DNA of 23,755 nt from a virus (IMGVR_UViG_3300046454_000363:1-23755), one strand, 5' to 3'; counted from the first letter of the stretch, positions 13,722 through 20,609 are shown. The notes: generated by a model not told the origin, from the sequence alone. Program-made: numbers and translations.

Positions 13722-13973
13722 CTAACTCATTGCTCGCGAGACGCTTGCGTCTCTGGTTGTTCCTTCATCGGCCGCGTCCTGCGGCCAATCTTCGGGCGGC
13801 AGCGCATAGCTGCCATTCTCCAGTTCTGGCTGGACGCTGTCGATCACGCGGATGGACCCGCGCTCAATCGCTCGCTGCTCCGCGTCCGGGTCGAGTCTCG
13901 CCTCAAAGATGGTCCCCGGCTTGTGCCAGCGGTACTGGCGCTTCCCGGTGACGAGGTACCGCTTGTACTTCAC
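13722..13973 (-). CDS. hypothetical protein, 83 aa
   Basis: ATG 13973 overlaps the stop of the last cassette gene as ATGA. The product begins MKYKRYLVTGKRQYRWHKPG, a basic, aromatic strand-rich N-terminus, continues TIFEARLDPDAEQRAIERGS and IRVIDSVQPELENGSYALPP, and ends in an acidic, disordered tail. The N-terminal pattern (beta strands, then a helix that starts with LDPDAEQRAIERG) resembles small phage head- or tail-associated proteins. No known family is certain. Its coupling to the glycan cassette and its position just before the tail tube gene leave open whether it belongs to either group. Confidence 0.6.
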   Translation of the reverse strand: MKYKRYLVTGKRQYRWHKPGTIFEARLDPDAEQRAIERGSIRVIDSVQPELENGSYALPPEDWPQDAADEGTTRDASVSRAMS

Positions 13974-14734
13974 GCCGCGGCCGCCTTCACGCCGAAGTAG
14001 TGCTGCTCCATCTCCTCGAGCGACTCGGCGTCGTAGTACGGCGTGAGCGCGGTGAAGGGATCATCCCCAACCTCGGAAGTCCTCAGCGTGGTCACGCTCT
14101 TGTAGGCGTTCAGCTGCTCTCCACCCGTCTTCCAGTCCACGATCTGGTAGTCGTTCATATGCCAGTGGCGGATGTCGAGCTTGTCCCCATGCTCGCGGCG
14201 GATGTTGGTGAGGATGCTTGTGTCGCAGCCGCGCTCGCGATCCTCGTCGGCGGGTCGGTAGTCGAGCGGGGCGACGAGCTCGCGAGGGATGATCCTGATC
14301 CCCGACCCGCCCTGGTAGTCGAGGAACGTGGTCGAGATCTCACGCCCGTCCTCGCGCACGAACGCCATTCGCTGGAACCCGAAGATCTGGTTGCGGTTCG
14401 GCAGGGGCTCCGCGAACAGTCGGTAGTCGGCCCAGTCGTCGCTGCCGAACGGGACGACGAAGTCCGCCGGCGCGGGGTTGAACTTCGGGTCGGTCGCCAG
14501 TTGGATCCCGTCGTTGAAGCGGCGGCTTGTGAACTGGTTGTCGCGCCGGACCCAGCCGAAGCCGAGCTCGCCCACGTTCAGAACGTCGAGCGTGGCGGCG
14601 TCCGAGATGACAACCGCTGTCGCCTTCACGCCGCGCTCGAGCAGAGCATCGCATGTCCGCCGAAGGTGGCGAAGGCAGATCTTCGTGAGGCCCAGCCTGC
14701 CATGAACGGGGACGACGAACCAGAGCGTCCTCAT
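13970..14734 (-). CDS. GT-A-fold glycosyltransferase-like protein (cassette gene 6)
   Basis: ATG 14734 overlaps the deacetylase stop as ATGA. An upstream in-frame ATG at 14770 lies inside that gene and adds only a Gly/Arg-rich leader. The 254-residue product opens MRTLWFVVPVHGRLGLTKIC, the first strand and helix of family-2 glycosyltransferases, where V-P-x-H/Y-x-R is typical. AVVISDAATLDVLNVG is the second strand. NQFTSRRFNDGIQLATDPKF is the N-x-G...A helix. VVPFGSDDWADYRLF supplies the DxD-like metal/nucleotide motif (residues 98-100). The C-terminal part is acidic. Donor sugar and acceptor cannot be read from the sequence. Confidence 0.7.
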   Translation of the reverse strand: MRTLWFVVPVHGRLGLTKICLRHLRRTCDALLERGVKATAVVISDAATLDVLNVGELGFGWVRRDNQFTSRRFNDGIQLATDPKFNPAPADFVVPFGSDDWADYRLFAEPLPNRNQIFGFQRMAFVREDGREISTTFLDYQGGSGIRIIPRELVAPLDYRPADEDRERGCDTSILTNIRREHGDKLDIRHWHMNDYQIVDWKTGGEQLNAYKSVTTLRTSEVGDDPFTALTPYYDAESLEEMEQHYFGVKAAAA

Positions 14735-15546
14735 GCGACAGCCTTCACCGGAACGAACGCCTCGGCCCACCAGTCCGGGTGGATCAGGAGGTGCAGCTGC
14801 TGTGGATGCTTTGACCGGCGCGGCAGATCTGTCACCTGTGTCTGGGTAGCGAACCTAGTCGCCGTCTCCTCAAATCCAGGGTTGAACCACCGGCCACCAG
14901 AGTCGCTGCAACGCCACGACCACGGCTGCGCTGACCAGAGCGCTTCGTACTCGAGGCCGAAGTCAGAGAGCGGACGAGGAGAAAGTTTCAGCGAAATCTT
15001 TCCCCTGGCGATGATTCGATCAGCTTCGCCGTGAGCAGGCCGGCGGCACTCAGCGAACTGCTCGTCGTTCGCGAACGGACTCTCATGCGGCTCCCTGACT
15101 CTCAGGCAGATCTCGTTTCCGTGACCGGCCACGCCCCGAACCGGGTAGCCGAGATCGCGCAAGCGCGTGATCGCTCGCTCGAGGATCAGGTCGGGATCAT
15201 CTCCCGTGACCAGTGACTCCGCGAGCGCGTCAGTGTGGATGCCGATCTCATGTCCGCACTCTGCGATCTCCTGCACGGCACTCGGGAACCCGACGTAGCT
15301 CCAGTACGGGGACGTGTGGAGCAGGAAGTAGGTGGAGCGGTAGCCGCGTTCGGCTTCCCAGTGCGCCATGCTGACCGCGGTCCGAAGCGAGTGGGCGGCA
15401 TCGCAGTCGTGGCGCAGGCCGATCACGTTCGGCTCGCGAGCTCCAGCGACCACGTCTTCCATCGCTACGACTCGAGCAGCCTTCGCATAGAACACCTCGT
15501 CAAGCTCGTCCAGGTCGTCGGCCTGGAAAGGTGCGCCGTACCTCAC
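14731..15546 (-). CDS. polysaccharide deacetylase-like protein (cassette gene 5)
   Basis: GTG 15546 overlaps the upstream stop as GTGA. The 271-residue protein has the NodB-type motif order: GLRHDCDAAHSLRTAVSMAH (Asp47/Asp49), RGYRSTYFLLHTSPYWSYVG, and ECGHEIGIHTDALAE (His99, His104), then a later VAGHGNE segment (His142). This matches the RHDVD...STYFF...GHEIGLH family found in surface-polysaccharide loci. The metal-binding Asp and both His residues are present, so it should be active as a de-N-acetylase or related hydrolase. It lies among glycosyltransferase-like genes, consistent with trimming an N-acetyl sugar. Substrate unknown; no signal peptide, so it acts in the cytoplasm. Confidence 0.75.
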   Translation of the reverse strand: MRYGAPFQADDLDELDEVFYAKAARVVAMEDVVAGAREPNVIGLRHDCDAAHSLRTAVSMAHWEAERGYRSTYFLLHTSPYWSYVGFPSAVQEIAECGHEIGIHTDALAESLVTGDDPDLILERAITRLRDLGYPVRGVAGHGNEICLRVREPHESPFANDEQFAECRRPAHGEADRIIARGKISLKLSPRPLSDFGLEYEALWSAQPWSWRCSDSGGRWFNPGFEETATRFATQTQVTDLPRRSKHPQQLHLLIHPDWWAEAFVPVKAVA

Positions 15547-16142
15547 GCCGGCAGCCCGTCGCGGATCTGCCGCGCCCTGCGGATCGCCTCGGTCTTCTGC
15601 TCAACCGCATTCGGCAGGTTGCACATGCGAGTCTCGTCCTCGGCGCATGGCAGAGCATCGAAGCGGAGGTCCAGCTGGATACTCGGGGTGATGACGCCGA
15701 TGATCGTGTCGCACCAGAGGCGGAAGAACTCGTCGTCCGGCCACTCGTTCAGGTACTCGTCGATCGCGTCTTCCCACATGTCGACATGGCTGATCGACCC
15801 CGAGCCTGGGAAGACGAGGTCGTCGTAGCCGTTCTCGATGCCCTGCTCCTTCGCGCCGGCGGACCAGTCCTCCCACATGCAGCCGACGAGGTACGTCTGC
15901 TGGTACGCGCCCAGGATCTTCATCTGATTCTCGGGCGTGTGGATGATGTCGTCGTCCTGGCTGTAGATGATCTTGTCGTCCGCCTCGCGAGCGCCGACGA
16001 CGCGCCCGTATGTCATCTGGTTCTCGCGGAGGCTGTTGTCGTAGACGACGACGTTCGGGAAGATCAACGATTCGTATATCGGCGTCAGGTCGACATCGCC
16101 CTTCGTCACGATCACGGCGGTGACATCAGACGGTGTAAGCAA
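15543..16142 (-). CDS. GT-A-fold glycosyltransferase-like protein (cassette gene 4)
   Basis: I place the start at TTG 16142, because GGAGG stands 6 nt upstream, inside the 3' end of the preceding gene. A GTG at 16115 is the fallback (190 residues instead of 199). The protein reads LTPSDVTAVIVTKGDVDLTP and then IFPNVVVYDNSLRENQ (first and second strands of a GT-A fold). KIIYSQDDDIIHTPENQMK carries the DxD motif (residues 63-65). Later, FPGSGSISHVDMWEDAIDEY and PDDEFFRLWCDTIIG give the acidic motif where the catalytic base usually lies. Closest in style to family-2 glycosyltransferases; substrate unknown. Confidence 0.68.
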   Translation of the reverse strand: MLTPSDVTAVIVTKGDVDLTPIYESLIFPNVVVYDNSLRENQMTYGRVVGAREADDKIIYSQDDDIIHTPENQMKILGAYQQTYLVGCMWEDWSAGAKEQGIENGYDDLVFPGSGSISHVDMWEDAIDEYLNEWPDDEFFRLWCDTIIGVITPSIQLDLRFDALPCAEDETRMCNLPNAVEQKTEAIRRARQIRDGLPA

Positions 16143-16737
16143 GGATCTCCTCCAGGCCGAGCATCTCTTCCTTGTGGCGCTCCCACAGTTCGGGCCGCAC
16201 GTCCGTCTTGGTCCGTTGCAGCGGATGGTCGCGGTAGATCGAATGGACACGCCCGGACGCCGAGAAGTTGAGTCCAGCCAGTGCCATGCGCCGCCACAGC
16301 GCCCAGTCCTCATGGCCGACGGTGGGATAGCCGCCGACGAGTTCCCAGGCCTGCTTGCGGAACGCGCTCATGCTGGGGTACGGGTTGCCGAAGTTGGCGA
16401 GGTAGTCCGCGTTGCTCATGGCCTCGGGGACGATGTCCTGCTTGCCGCTCCGCATTCCCATCAGCCAGACTTGGGCGTCCTGCTCCTCGAGGCCGGCCAG
16501 CGCGTCCGGCAGCGCCAGGTCGTCCACGTTCAGCGGCCAGACCCAGTCGGTGGCGACCTTCGCGATGGCCTCGTTCAGCAGACGGGCCTGCGGGTAAAGC
16601 TCCCCTTCCTTGAGCAGTCCGTGGTGGAGGATCACGTCGTCTGCCGGCGGAACCATCGCGTGGAGTGACCGTCGCCAGTCCATCTCGAACTGCCAGTAAT
16701 CGAATCCGTAGATCACGGCGACGACGGTGACGCTCAT
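16126..16737 (-). CDS. family-2-like glycosyltransferase (cassette gene 3)
   Basis: ATG 16737 overlaps the upstream stop as ATGA. The longer in-frame reading to 17193 lies over another gene and is Arg/Pro-rich. The 203-residue protein opens MSVTVVAVIYGFDYWQFEMD (first Rossmann strand). ARLLNEAIAKVATDWVWPLN followed by VDDLALPDAL (residues 71-73) is the N-E-A-I-x-x-A...D-x-D core of family 2. AFRKQAWELVGGYPTVGHED then WALWRRMALAG matches the GGY-x(3-5)-(E)D-W-x-L-x-x-R motif of the acceptor site. Both halves of a GT-A glycosyltransferase are therefore present, in a protein slightly shorter than usual. No membrane segment, so the enzyme is cytoplasmic. Confidence 0.8.
   Translation of the reverse strand: MSVTVVAVIYGFDYWQFEMDWRRSLHAMVPPADDVILHHGLLKEGELYPQARLLNEAIAKVATDWVWPLNVDDLALPDALAGLEEQDAQVWLMGMRSGKQDIVPEAMSNADYLANFGNPYPSMSAFRKQAWELVGGYPTVGHEDWALWRRMALAGLNFSASGRVHSIYRDHPLQRTKTDVRPELWERHKEEMLGLEEILAYTV
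16147..16153 (-). promoter_or_regulatory. ribosome binding site pointing to a TTG start
   Basis: GGAGGAG on the minus strand, 4 nt before TTG 16142, lies inside the end of the upstream glycosyltransferase gene. No ATG in this frame is near. The site supports TTG over the internal GTG at 16115. Confidence 0.6.
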
Positions 16738-17381
16738 CGCTCCCACCTGATGTCGCCCTCGCGGAACCCGGTCTTCTCCTTGTAGTAGCGGAGTCCGTCG
16801 GTGCCCGAGTCCCAGCGGTTGTAGTAGAGCCAGCCGCCGAGGTGAGACTGCTGCTCGACCATCCCGGCGAAGAGGAGGTACATGATGTCGTCCGTCAGGA
16901 AGTTGCCGTGTCCGAGGATCATCGAGATCAGGACGAGCTCGTTGATCCGGTAGACGCTCATGTAGGCGACCAGCTTCGGCTTTAGCCGACTTATCGTGAC
17001 TCCGTAAGTTCGGATCGCGTGGCGCTCGCACGGATAGTCGGGCAGCTTGCCCTGCTGGTGGTATTCGACATATCCCGCGGTCATCGGCCGCCCCTGGCGC
17101 GTCGCGAGCGACGTGTTGATGTCGAAGACATCGTCGCTGTGCTGGCTGAGGTCGACGGGAGCGAACCTGTACCCGAGTCGTTCCGAGCGCCACGCCCTCT
17201 TACGCGCAGTCCGATGATCGGCCTCCCACGCCTCGCGGCTCTCGGGCATCTCCATGAGCGCCGCGCCCTGGCGGTACTTCGTCTTGTCGACGGTGCCCCG
17301 GATCTTCTCCATCAGCGGGACGCAGAAGACGCCGTCGTTCTCGCAGTCACCGAGGAGACGGATCGTCGTCGAGGTCGCCAT
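16734..17381 (-). CDS. GNAT/FemAB-like acyltransferase (cassette gene 2)
   Basis: The start at ATG 17381 lies 1 nt after the stop of the methyltransferase-like gene (TGAGATG). The 215-residue product has a first half of charged helices (WEADHRTARKRAWRSERLGY), with VFDINTSLATRQGRPMTAGY matching a conserved (D/H)TS...RQGRPM...Y segment of a GNAT-type family. The second half has typical acyltransferase strands and helices (LVAYMSVYRINELVLISMIL, then FLTDDIMYLLFAGMVEQ), and ends in YYNRWDSGTDGLRYYKEK followed by TGF, like the C-terminal K-x-x-GF of GNAT proteins. It may acylate an amino sugar made by its neighbours. That role is inferred from context, and the acceptor is unknown. Confidence 0.6.
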   Translation of the reverse strand: MATSTTIRLLGDCENDGVFCVPLMEKIRGTVDKTKYRQGAALMEMPESREAWEADHRTARKRAWRSERLGYRFAPVDLSQHSDDVFDINTSLATRQGRPMTAGYVEYHQQGKLPDYPCERHAIRTYGVTISRLKPKLVAYMSVYRINELVLISMILGHGNFLTDDIMYLLFAGMVEQQSHLGGWLYYNRWDSGTDGLRYYKEKTGFREGDIRWER

Positions 17382-17382
17382 C

Positions 17383-17868
17383 TCAATCACGGTGCAGCAC
17401 CATCCACGACACTTCGTCGTTGCGCGGGAACATGTACGAGCTCCAGCCAGGAGGGGCGAACAGTTCGCGGTCGGCGGCGACGGTGAGCGTGACGATCTTG
17501 TCGGCCAGGAGGGGCCAGAGGTGGCGAGTCTCCCATGCCTTATCGGAAGCGTCACCCATGTACGGGTCCACGCTGACCACGTCCCAGGTGCGGCCAGAGG
17601 CTGCGGCGTCGGTCGCGAAATGCCACGCATCCTCGACCCAGAGTTCCAGGCCGGCGGGGTAGATCGAAGCCATCTCGAAGAGCTTGTCCTTGTCCACGTC
17701 CACGCACGTCACGCGCATGTCATTGCGGACCATGTGGATCACGTCGTTCCAGCCGAGGAAGCCGGCCGAGAAGAGGCAGAGCGCCGTTCCCCCGTTCGGC
17801 AGCACGTTCGCCGGGTAGACCTGGGCGTTCCGGTTGATCCGGTCGAATGTCGTGGCCGTTGCGTTCAC
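17383..17868 (-). CDS. class I SAM-dependent methyltransferase-like protein (cassette gene 1)
   Basis: I chose GTG 17868, 2 nt after the stop of the tail-terminator-like gene; the longer in-frame reading to 18909 lies over two structural genes and is Arg-rich. The 161-residue protein has a Rossmann core: TALCLFSAGFLGWNDVIHMV (motif I glycine turn at 33-40), RVTCVDVDKDKLFEMASIYP (acidic Asp at the end of strand 2), LELWVEDAWHFATDA, and WDVVSVDPYMGDASDKAWET (motif IV at about 101-106). It ends in a small beta hairpin (YMFPRNDEVSWMVLHRD). Fold and motif order are those of class I methyltransferases, somewhat short. The target (sugar, protein or DNA) is not readable. It has no DPPY or other DNA-methylase target domain, so a small-molecule or glycan target is more likely. 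Confidence 0.65.
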   Translation of the reverse strand: MNATATTFDRINRNAQVYPANVLPNGGTALCLFSAGFLGWNDVIHMVRNDMRVTCVDVDKDKLFEMASIYPAGLELWVEDAWHFATDAAASGRTWDVVSVDPYMGDASDKAWETRHLWPLLADKIVTLTVAADRELFAPPGWSSYMFPRNDEVSWMVLHRD

Positions 17869-17870
17869 GA

Positions 17871-18341
17871 TCAGCTTTGCGTCTTGACGACGACGATTTT
17901 CATCTCGGAGCCGGCCAGTGTCCCGTCGCCGTTCGCGTCGAGGTATGCGGCCACGCCGGCCCACGGGTATCCGAAGCCCCACGTCAGCGAGTCGCAGACA
18001 CCGCCGAGCGTCCGGTCGGCGTCCAGGGCGGCGACGATGGACAGCAGTCCGATCTCGTCCATCATCCCGTAGAGAAGCTCCTGGCCGGCCTCGCCGTCGG
18101 CCATCCCGACACGGGCCCGGATCATGATCGGCACCGCGCCGTAGCGAGTCTCCGACCCGAACCCGGCAAGACCGTCCTCGAGGCCGGTCGGGTTCGTCGG
18201 GAACATGTCGACGGCCGGCATCTCCGCGATGGGAAACCACATCGGTTCGATGTGAACGTCGAAGTCGGTGTTCGCCTGGATCGAATCCTCCAGCTGCCCC
18301 GCTATCGCCTGCAGGATCTCGACGTTCGTCGCCAGCGCCAT
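17871..18341 (-). CDS. tail terminator-like protein with EF-hand-like loop
   Basis: ATG 18341 abuts the upstream TAG. The 156-residue protein begins with a helix (TNVEILQAIAGQLEDSIQAN), followed by HIEPMWFPIAEMPAVDMFPT and a central beta region (RYGAVPIMIRARVGMADGEA, then GQELLYGMMDEIG). Size, order of helix and strands, and position between the head-tail adaptor and the tail genes fit a tail terminator or neck protein. Near the C-terminus, residues 135-146 read DANGDGTLAGSE, a perfect 12-residue EF-hand-type calcium loop (D-x-N-x-D-G-T-L-x-x-x-E). Role from gene order; the loop is seen directly. Confidence 0.62.
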   Translation of the reverse strand: MALATNVEILQAIAGQLEDSIQANTDFDVHIEPMWFPIAEMPAVDMFPTNPTGLEDGLAGFGSETRYGAVPIMIRARVGMADGEAGQELLYGMMDEIGLLSIVAALDADRTLGGVCDSLTWGFGYPWAGVAAYLDANGDGTLAGSEMKIVVVKTQS

Positions 18342-18968
18342 CTAGGCGATCCCCCACTGATCCTTCAGCGGAGAGAGGCGAGCGGCGTACCGCGCCCAGG
18401 AGTAGCGCCCCGGAATGGTGGAGACGGCCTCGTCCACGATGCCGAGGATCCCCGGCGCGGACTCGGTGTGACGCCACAGGTCGGCGGCTCGATCGAGATT
18501 CACGGTCGCGCAGATCTGGTATCCCGGCTCGCTGATCTCGGGCAGGCTCAGGTCGATCTCGGAGATGATCTCCTGCGCCGCAGCCAGCAGAACGCGGTTC
18601 GCGGCGGCGGTCTGATCGGCGGACGGCGTCCTCACCTTCAAGACGCGGAAGAGTTCGTCGACGGTGGTGAACGGAACCACGTCGAAGCCGAGGTCCATGA
18701 TCGGGATCGTCGGTGACGACATGCCCGAGCTCGCATCGGCCCAGACGATCCGGTACCACTGCTGCGGCGTGTCGCTCGCGAGGTGCGTCGTCAGGTTCCT
18801 GACCTGAGGATGCTCCGGGTCGCCATCGACCGGGTCGAGCGCCAGCGAGTCGATCTGCGCGAACGTGCCGTCGGAGGCGTCCGACTGCTGGATCAGCGCA
18901 TGCGTCCAAGGCACGTCGTCGTACCGCGCCGGCGGCGTGTAGTCGACGAAGGAGAAGACGGTCGCCAT
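18342..18968 (-). CDS. head-tail adaptor with Ig/Fn3-like N-terminal domain
   Basis: ATG 18968 abuts the upstream TAG. Residues 1-90 form a beta domain (MATVFSFVDYTPPARYDDVP, WTHALIQQSDASDGTFAQID, TTHLASDTPQQWYRIVWADA) with the W-Y-R-I strand of fibronectin type III folds. Residues 100-208 are helical (TVDELFRVLKVRTPSADQTA, AANRVLLAAAQEIISEIDLS, then a helix through DLWRHTESAPGILGIVDEA), matching HK97 gp6-like adaptors. These form a ring below the portal. The Fn3-like part is an added surface domain. Gene order (after the capsid, before the tail terminator) supports the role. Confidence 0.68.
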   Translation of the reverse strand: MATVFSFVDYTPPARYDDVPWTHALIQQSDASDGTFAQIDSLALDPVDGDPEHPQVRNLTTHLASDTPQQWYRIVWADASSGMSSPTIPIMDLGFDVVPFTTVDELFRVLKVRTPSADQTAAANRVLLAAAQEIISEIDLSLPEISEPGYQICATVNLDRAADLWRHTESAPGILGIVDEAVSTIPGRYSWARYAARLSPLKDQWGIA

Positions 18969-19154
18969 CTAGATCCCCTTGGACGTGTTCTTCGTGATCT
19001 TCATGTTCCCCTCGCCGGACGCCGAAGAGATCTGCGGCGACGCAGGCTTGGTCGCCGTCAGGAGTCCGGTCAGATGGTGCGAGTGAATCGACTGCGGCGT
19101 CTCACCGTCCGGGTGGTAGTGACCCTTCTCGCGGCGCTCCCTGTACGGCGTCAT
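18969..19154 (-). CDS. small His-rich protein, 61 aa
   Basis: ATG 19154 lies 1 nt after the stop of the 38-aa ORF. The product reads MTPYRERREKGHYHPDGETP then QSIHSHHLTGLLTATKPASP, and ends KITKNTSKGI. The cluster HYHPDG...HSHHLTG suggests metal binding or a short structural motif. Small proteins with an HYHPDG...IHSHHLTG core occur next to capsid genes of actinobacterial phages. A head or neck association is possible; function unknown. Confidence 0.62.
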   Translation of the reverse strand: MTPYRERREKGHYHPDGETPQSIHSHHLTGLLTATKPASPQISSASGEGNMKITKNTSKGI

Positions 19155-19155
19155 G

Positions 19156-19272
19156 TCACTTGGCCTTCTGCATGACGTGCGGCTTCGGAGCAGCCTTCGG
19201 CTTGACCTTCTTGGGCGTCATGAGTCCCTTGACGTTCGCTGACGTTGTCGAGGACGGCTGCGGATAGGACAT
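19156..19272 (-). CDS. small Lys/Pro-rich protein, 38 aa
   Basis: ATG 19272 has AGGAG 6 nt upstream, inside the gap after the capsid hairpin. The product, MSYPQPSSTTSANVKGLMTP then KKVKPKAAPKPHVMQKAK, is basic and probably disordered. It is coupled to the next gene (TGA 19156-19158, ATG 19154). The good ribosome site and the spacing make it a likely gene despite its size. Function unknown. Confidence 0.6.
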   Translation of the reverse strand: MSYPQPSSTTSANVKGLMTPKKVKPKAAPKPHVMQKAK

Positions 19273-19290
19273 CTCTGTCTCCTTTCAGTC

Positions 19291-19320
19291 GGGAGGCCCA
19301 GCCGGATGACTGGGCCTCCC
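19291..19320 (-). terminator. GC hairpin after the major capsid gene
   Basis: A perfect 11-bp stem (19291-19301 with 19310-19320) and 8-nt loop start 23 nt after the capsid stop. On the minus strand the stem is followed by GACTGAAAGGAG, which leads into the ribosome site of the next gene. With no T tract it is more likely a partial terminator or 3'-end stabiliser that raises capsid mRNA relative to downstream genes. Confidence 0.62.
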
Positions 19321-19343
19321 ATTCCCCTCTTTGCCTCTCGTCC

Positions 19344-20606
19344 TTACGAGCCGGACGAGATGAGCGCGAACGAGCCGGGGTCGACGACGACCGACTTGAA
19401 CGCTCCGATCAGACCGACCTCGAGGCCACCGATGGCAGGCTCGACGACGCGGAGCTCGACCGGCGCACCGGGCGTCTCCGCGACGAGGAATCCCTCCAGG
19501 TCGCAGACGAGTGCCGTGCCCGAGTCGAGTCCCCTCGAGACGATCACGTTCAGCGGACCGATGTTCTGGCCGTTGACGCTGATGAAGATCGGCTGCGGGG
19601 TCGACGTGAGGCCGATCAGGTACCCGTACACGTCCGGGGCGAGCAGGATCGTGTCCGCGATCCGGTGCGACTGCGCGTACACCTTGGAGTAGCCCTCGCC
19701 CACAGCCTTCAGGAAGGCGGTGAAGTCCGAGGAGCCCATGGTGAACACGTCCGAGATGACGTTCGTGAAGCCGTCGTCGATGACCGCGTCGGCAGCTGCC
19801 GTCTCGGTCTTCAGCGCGTAGTCCGCTGCGACGAGGTCGAACCAGAGCTGGAGCGCGTCCGGCGTCGACCAGTTGAGCGCCTGCCACGACAGGTCGCCTC
19901 CACCGAGGTAGGTCACTGCGGCGGCGGTCTTCATGCTGACGACCATGCCCGTGTTCCCGGCCTCGGTCTTCTCCGACGCCTGCACGGCCACGACGGGGCG
20001 CGTGTCGACGGACGGGTAGGTGATGGTGCCGCGCACCAGACCGGTCGACGGAGACGCCGCGACGAGCGGACGGCTCTTGTCGATGATCTGGAAGATCTGC
20101 GCGATGTGCTCAGGCGGGTTGAGGCCGGCGACGTTGCTCGAGAGCGTGTTCGCCGGCGTCCTCGCCTTGAGCAGCTGAAGCCGCTCGCGAGCCTTCAGAG
20201 AGACTTCCTCGCCACCCGCCTGATTGGCGATCTTGGCGCACTCGGGCGTCCCGCGAGTGAGGATCACGTCGCGAGCGTACGCGGCGAAGTCGCGGTACAC
20301 GATCTCGCCGTTCTCGCCCTCTTCGATGGTGCCGTCCGAGCCGGCCATCTTGCGACGAAGGTCCGCCGCCTTCTCGATGGACTCACGGGTCTGGATGATG
20401 TCCGTCGAGAGCGACTCCGTCTCGCCGTCGATGATCTCGACCCGCTCGCGGTACATCTTCTGATGCTCCTGCTCCGTCTCCGACAGCGTCTTGTCCTCAC
20501 GGGTGTTGATACGCGCGTTGAGCGCCTCCCACTTCTCCGTGATGACCTGGCGCTCGTCGAGGAGCGTCTCCAGACGGATCTCCGCCTGGGTGGTCGTTGC
20601 CGACAT
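19344..20606 (-). CDS. major capsid protein, HK97 fold, with N-terminal scaffold domain
   Basis: ATG 20606 has GGAGG 8 nt upstream. Residues 1-95 are a charged coiled coil (AEIRLETLLDERQVITEKWE, EQEHQKMYRERVEIIDGETE), the delta-domain type scaffold that the prohead protease normally removes. The capsid core then starts with YRDFAAYARDVILTRG. Later segments, LVRGTITYPSVDTRPVVAVQ, AVTYLGGGDLSWQALNWSTP, DVYGYLIGLTSTPQPIF and LNVIVSRGLDSGTALVCDLE, are the E-loop, spine-helix and P-domain strands of HK97-type capsids. It ends in FKSVVVDPGSFALISSGS. Order portal-protease-capsid confirms it. The strong hairpin follows. Confidence 0.92.
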   Translation of the reverse strand: MSATTTQAEIRLETLLDERQVITEKWEALNARINTREDKTLSETEQEHQKMYRERVEIIDGETESLSTDIIQTRESIEKAADLRRKMAGSDGTIEEGENGEIVYRDFAAYARDVILTRGTPECAKIANQAGGEEVSLKARERLQLLKARTPANTLSSNVAGLNPPEHIAQIFQIIDKSRPLVAASPSTGLVRGTITYPSVDTRPVVAVQASEKTEAGNTGMVVSMKTAAAVTYLGGGDLSWQALNWSTPDALQLWFDLVAADYALKTETAAADAVIDDGFTNVISDVFTMGSSDFTAFLKAVGEGYSKVYAQSHRIADTILLAPDVYGYLIGLTSTPQPIFISVNGQNIGPLNVIVSRGLDSGTALVCDLEGFLVAETPGAPVELRVVEPAIGGLEVGLIGAFKSVVVDPGSFALISSGS

Positions 20607-20609
20607 TTC

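Noticed and set aside
17383-18909. 508-codon minus-strand frame joining the methyltransferase-like gene to upstream sequence
   Set aside because: Only the last 161 residues read like a protein. The rest is Arg/Asp/Gly-rich shadow of the tail-terminator and adaptor genes, so the start was moved to GTG 17868.
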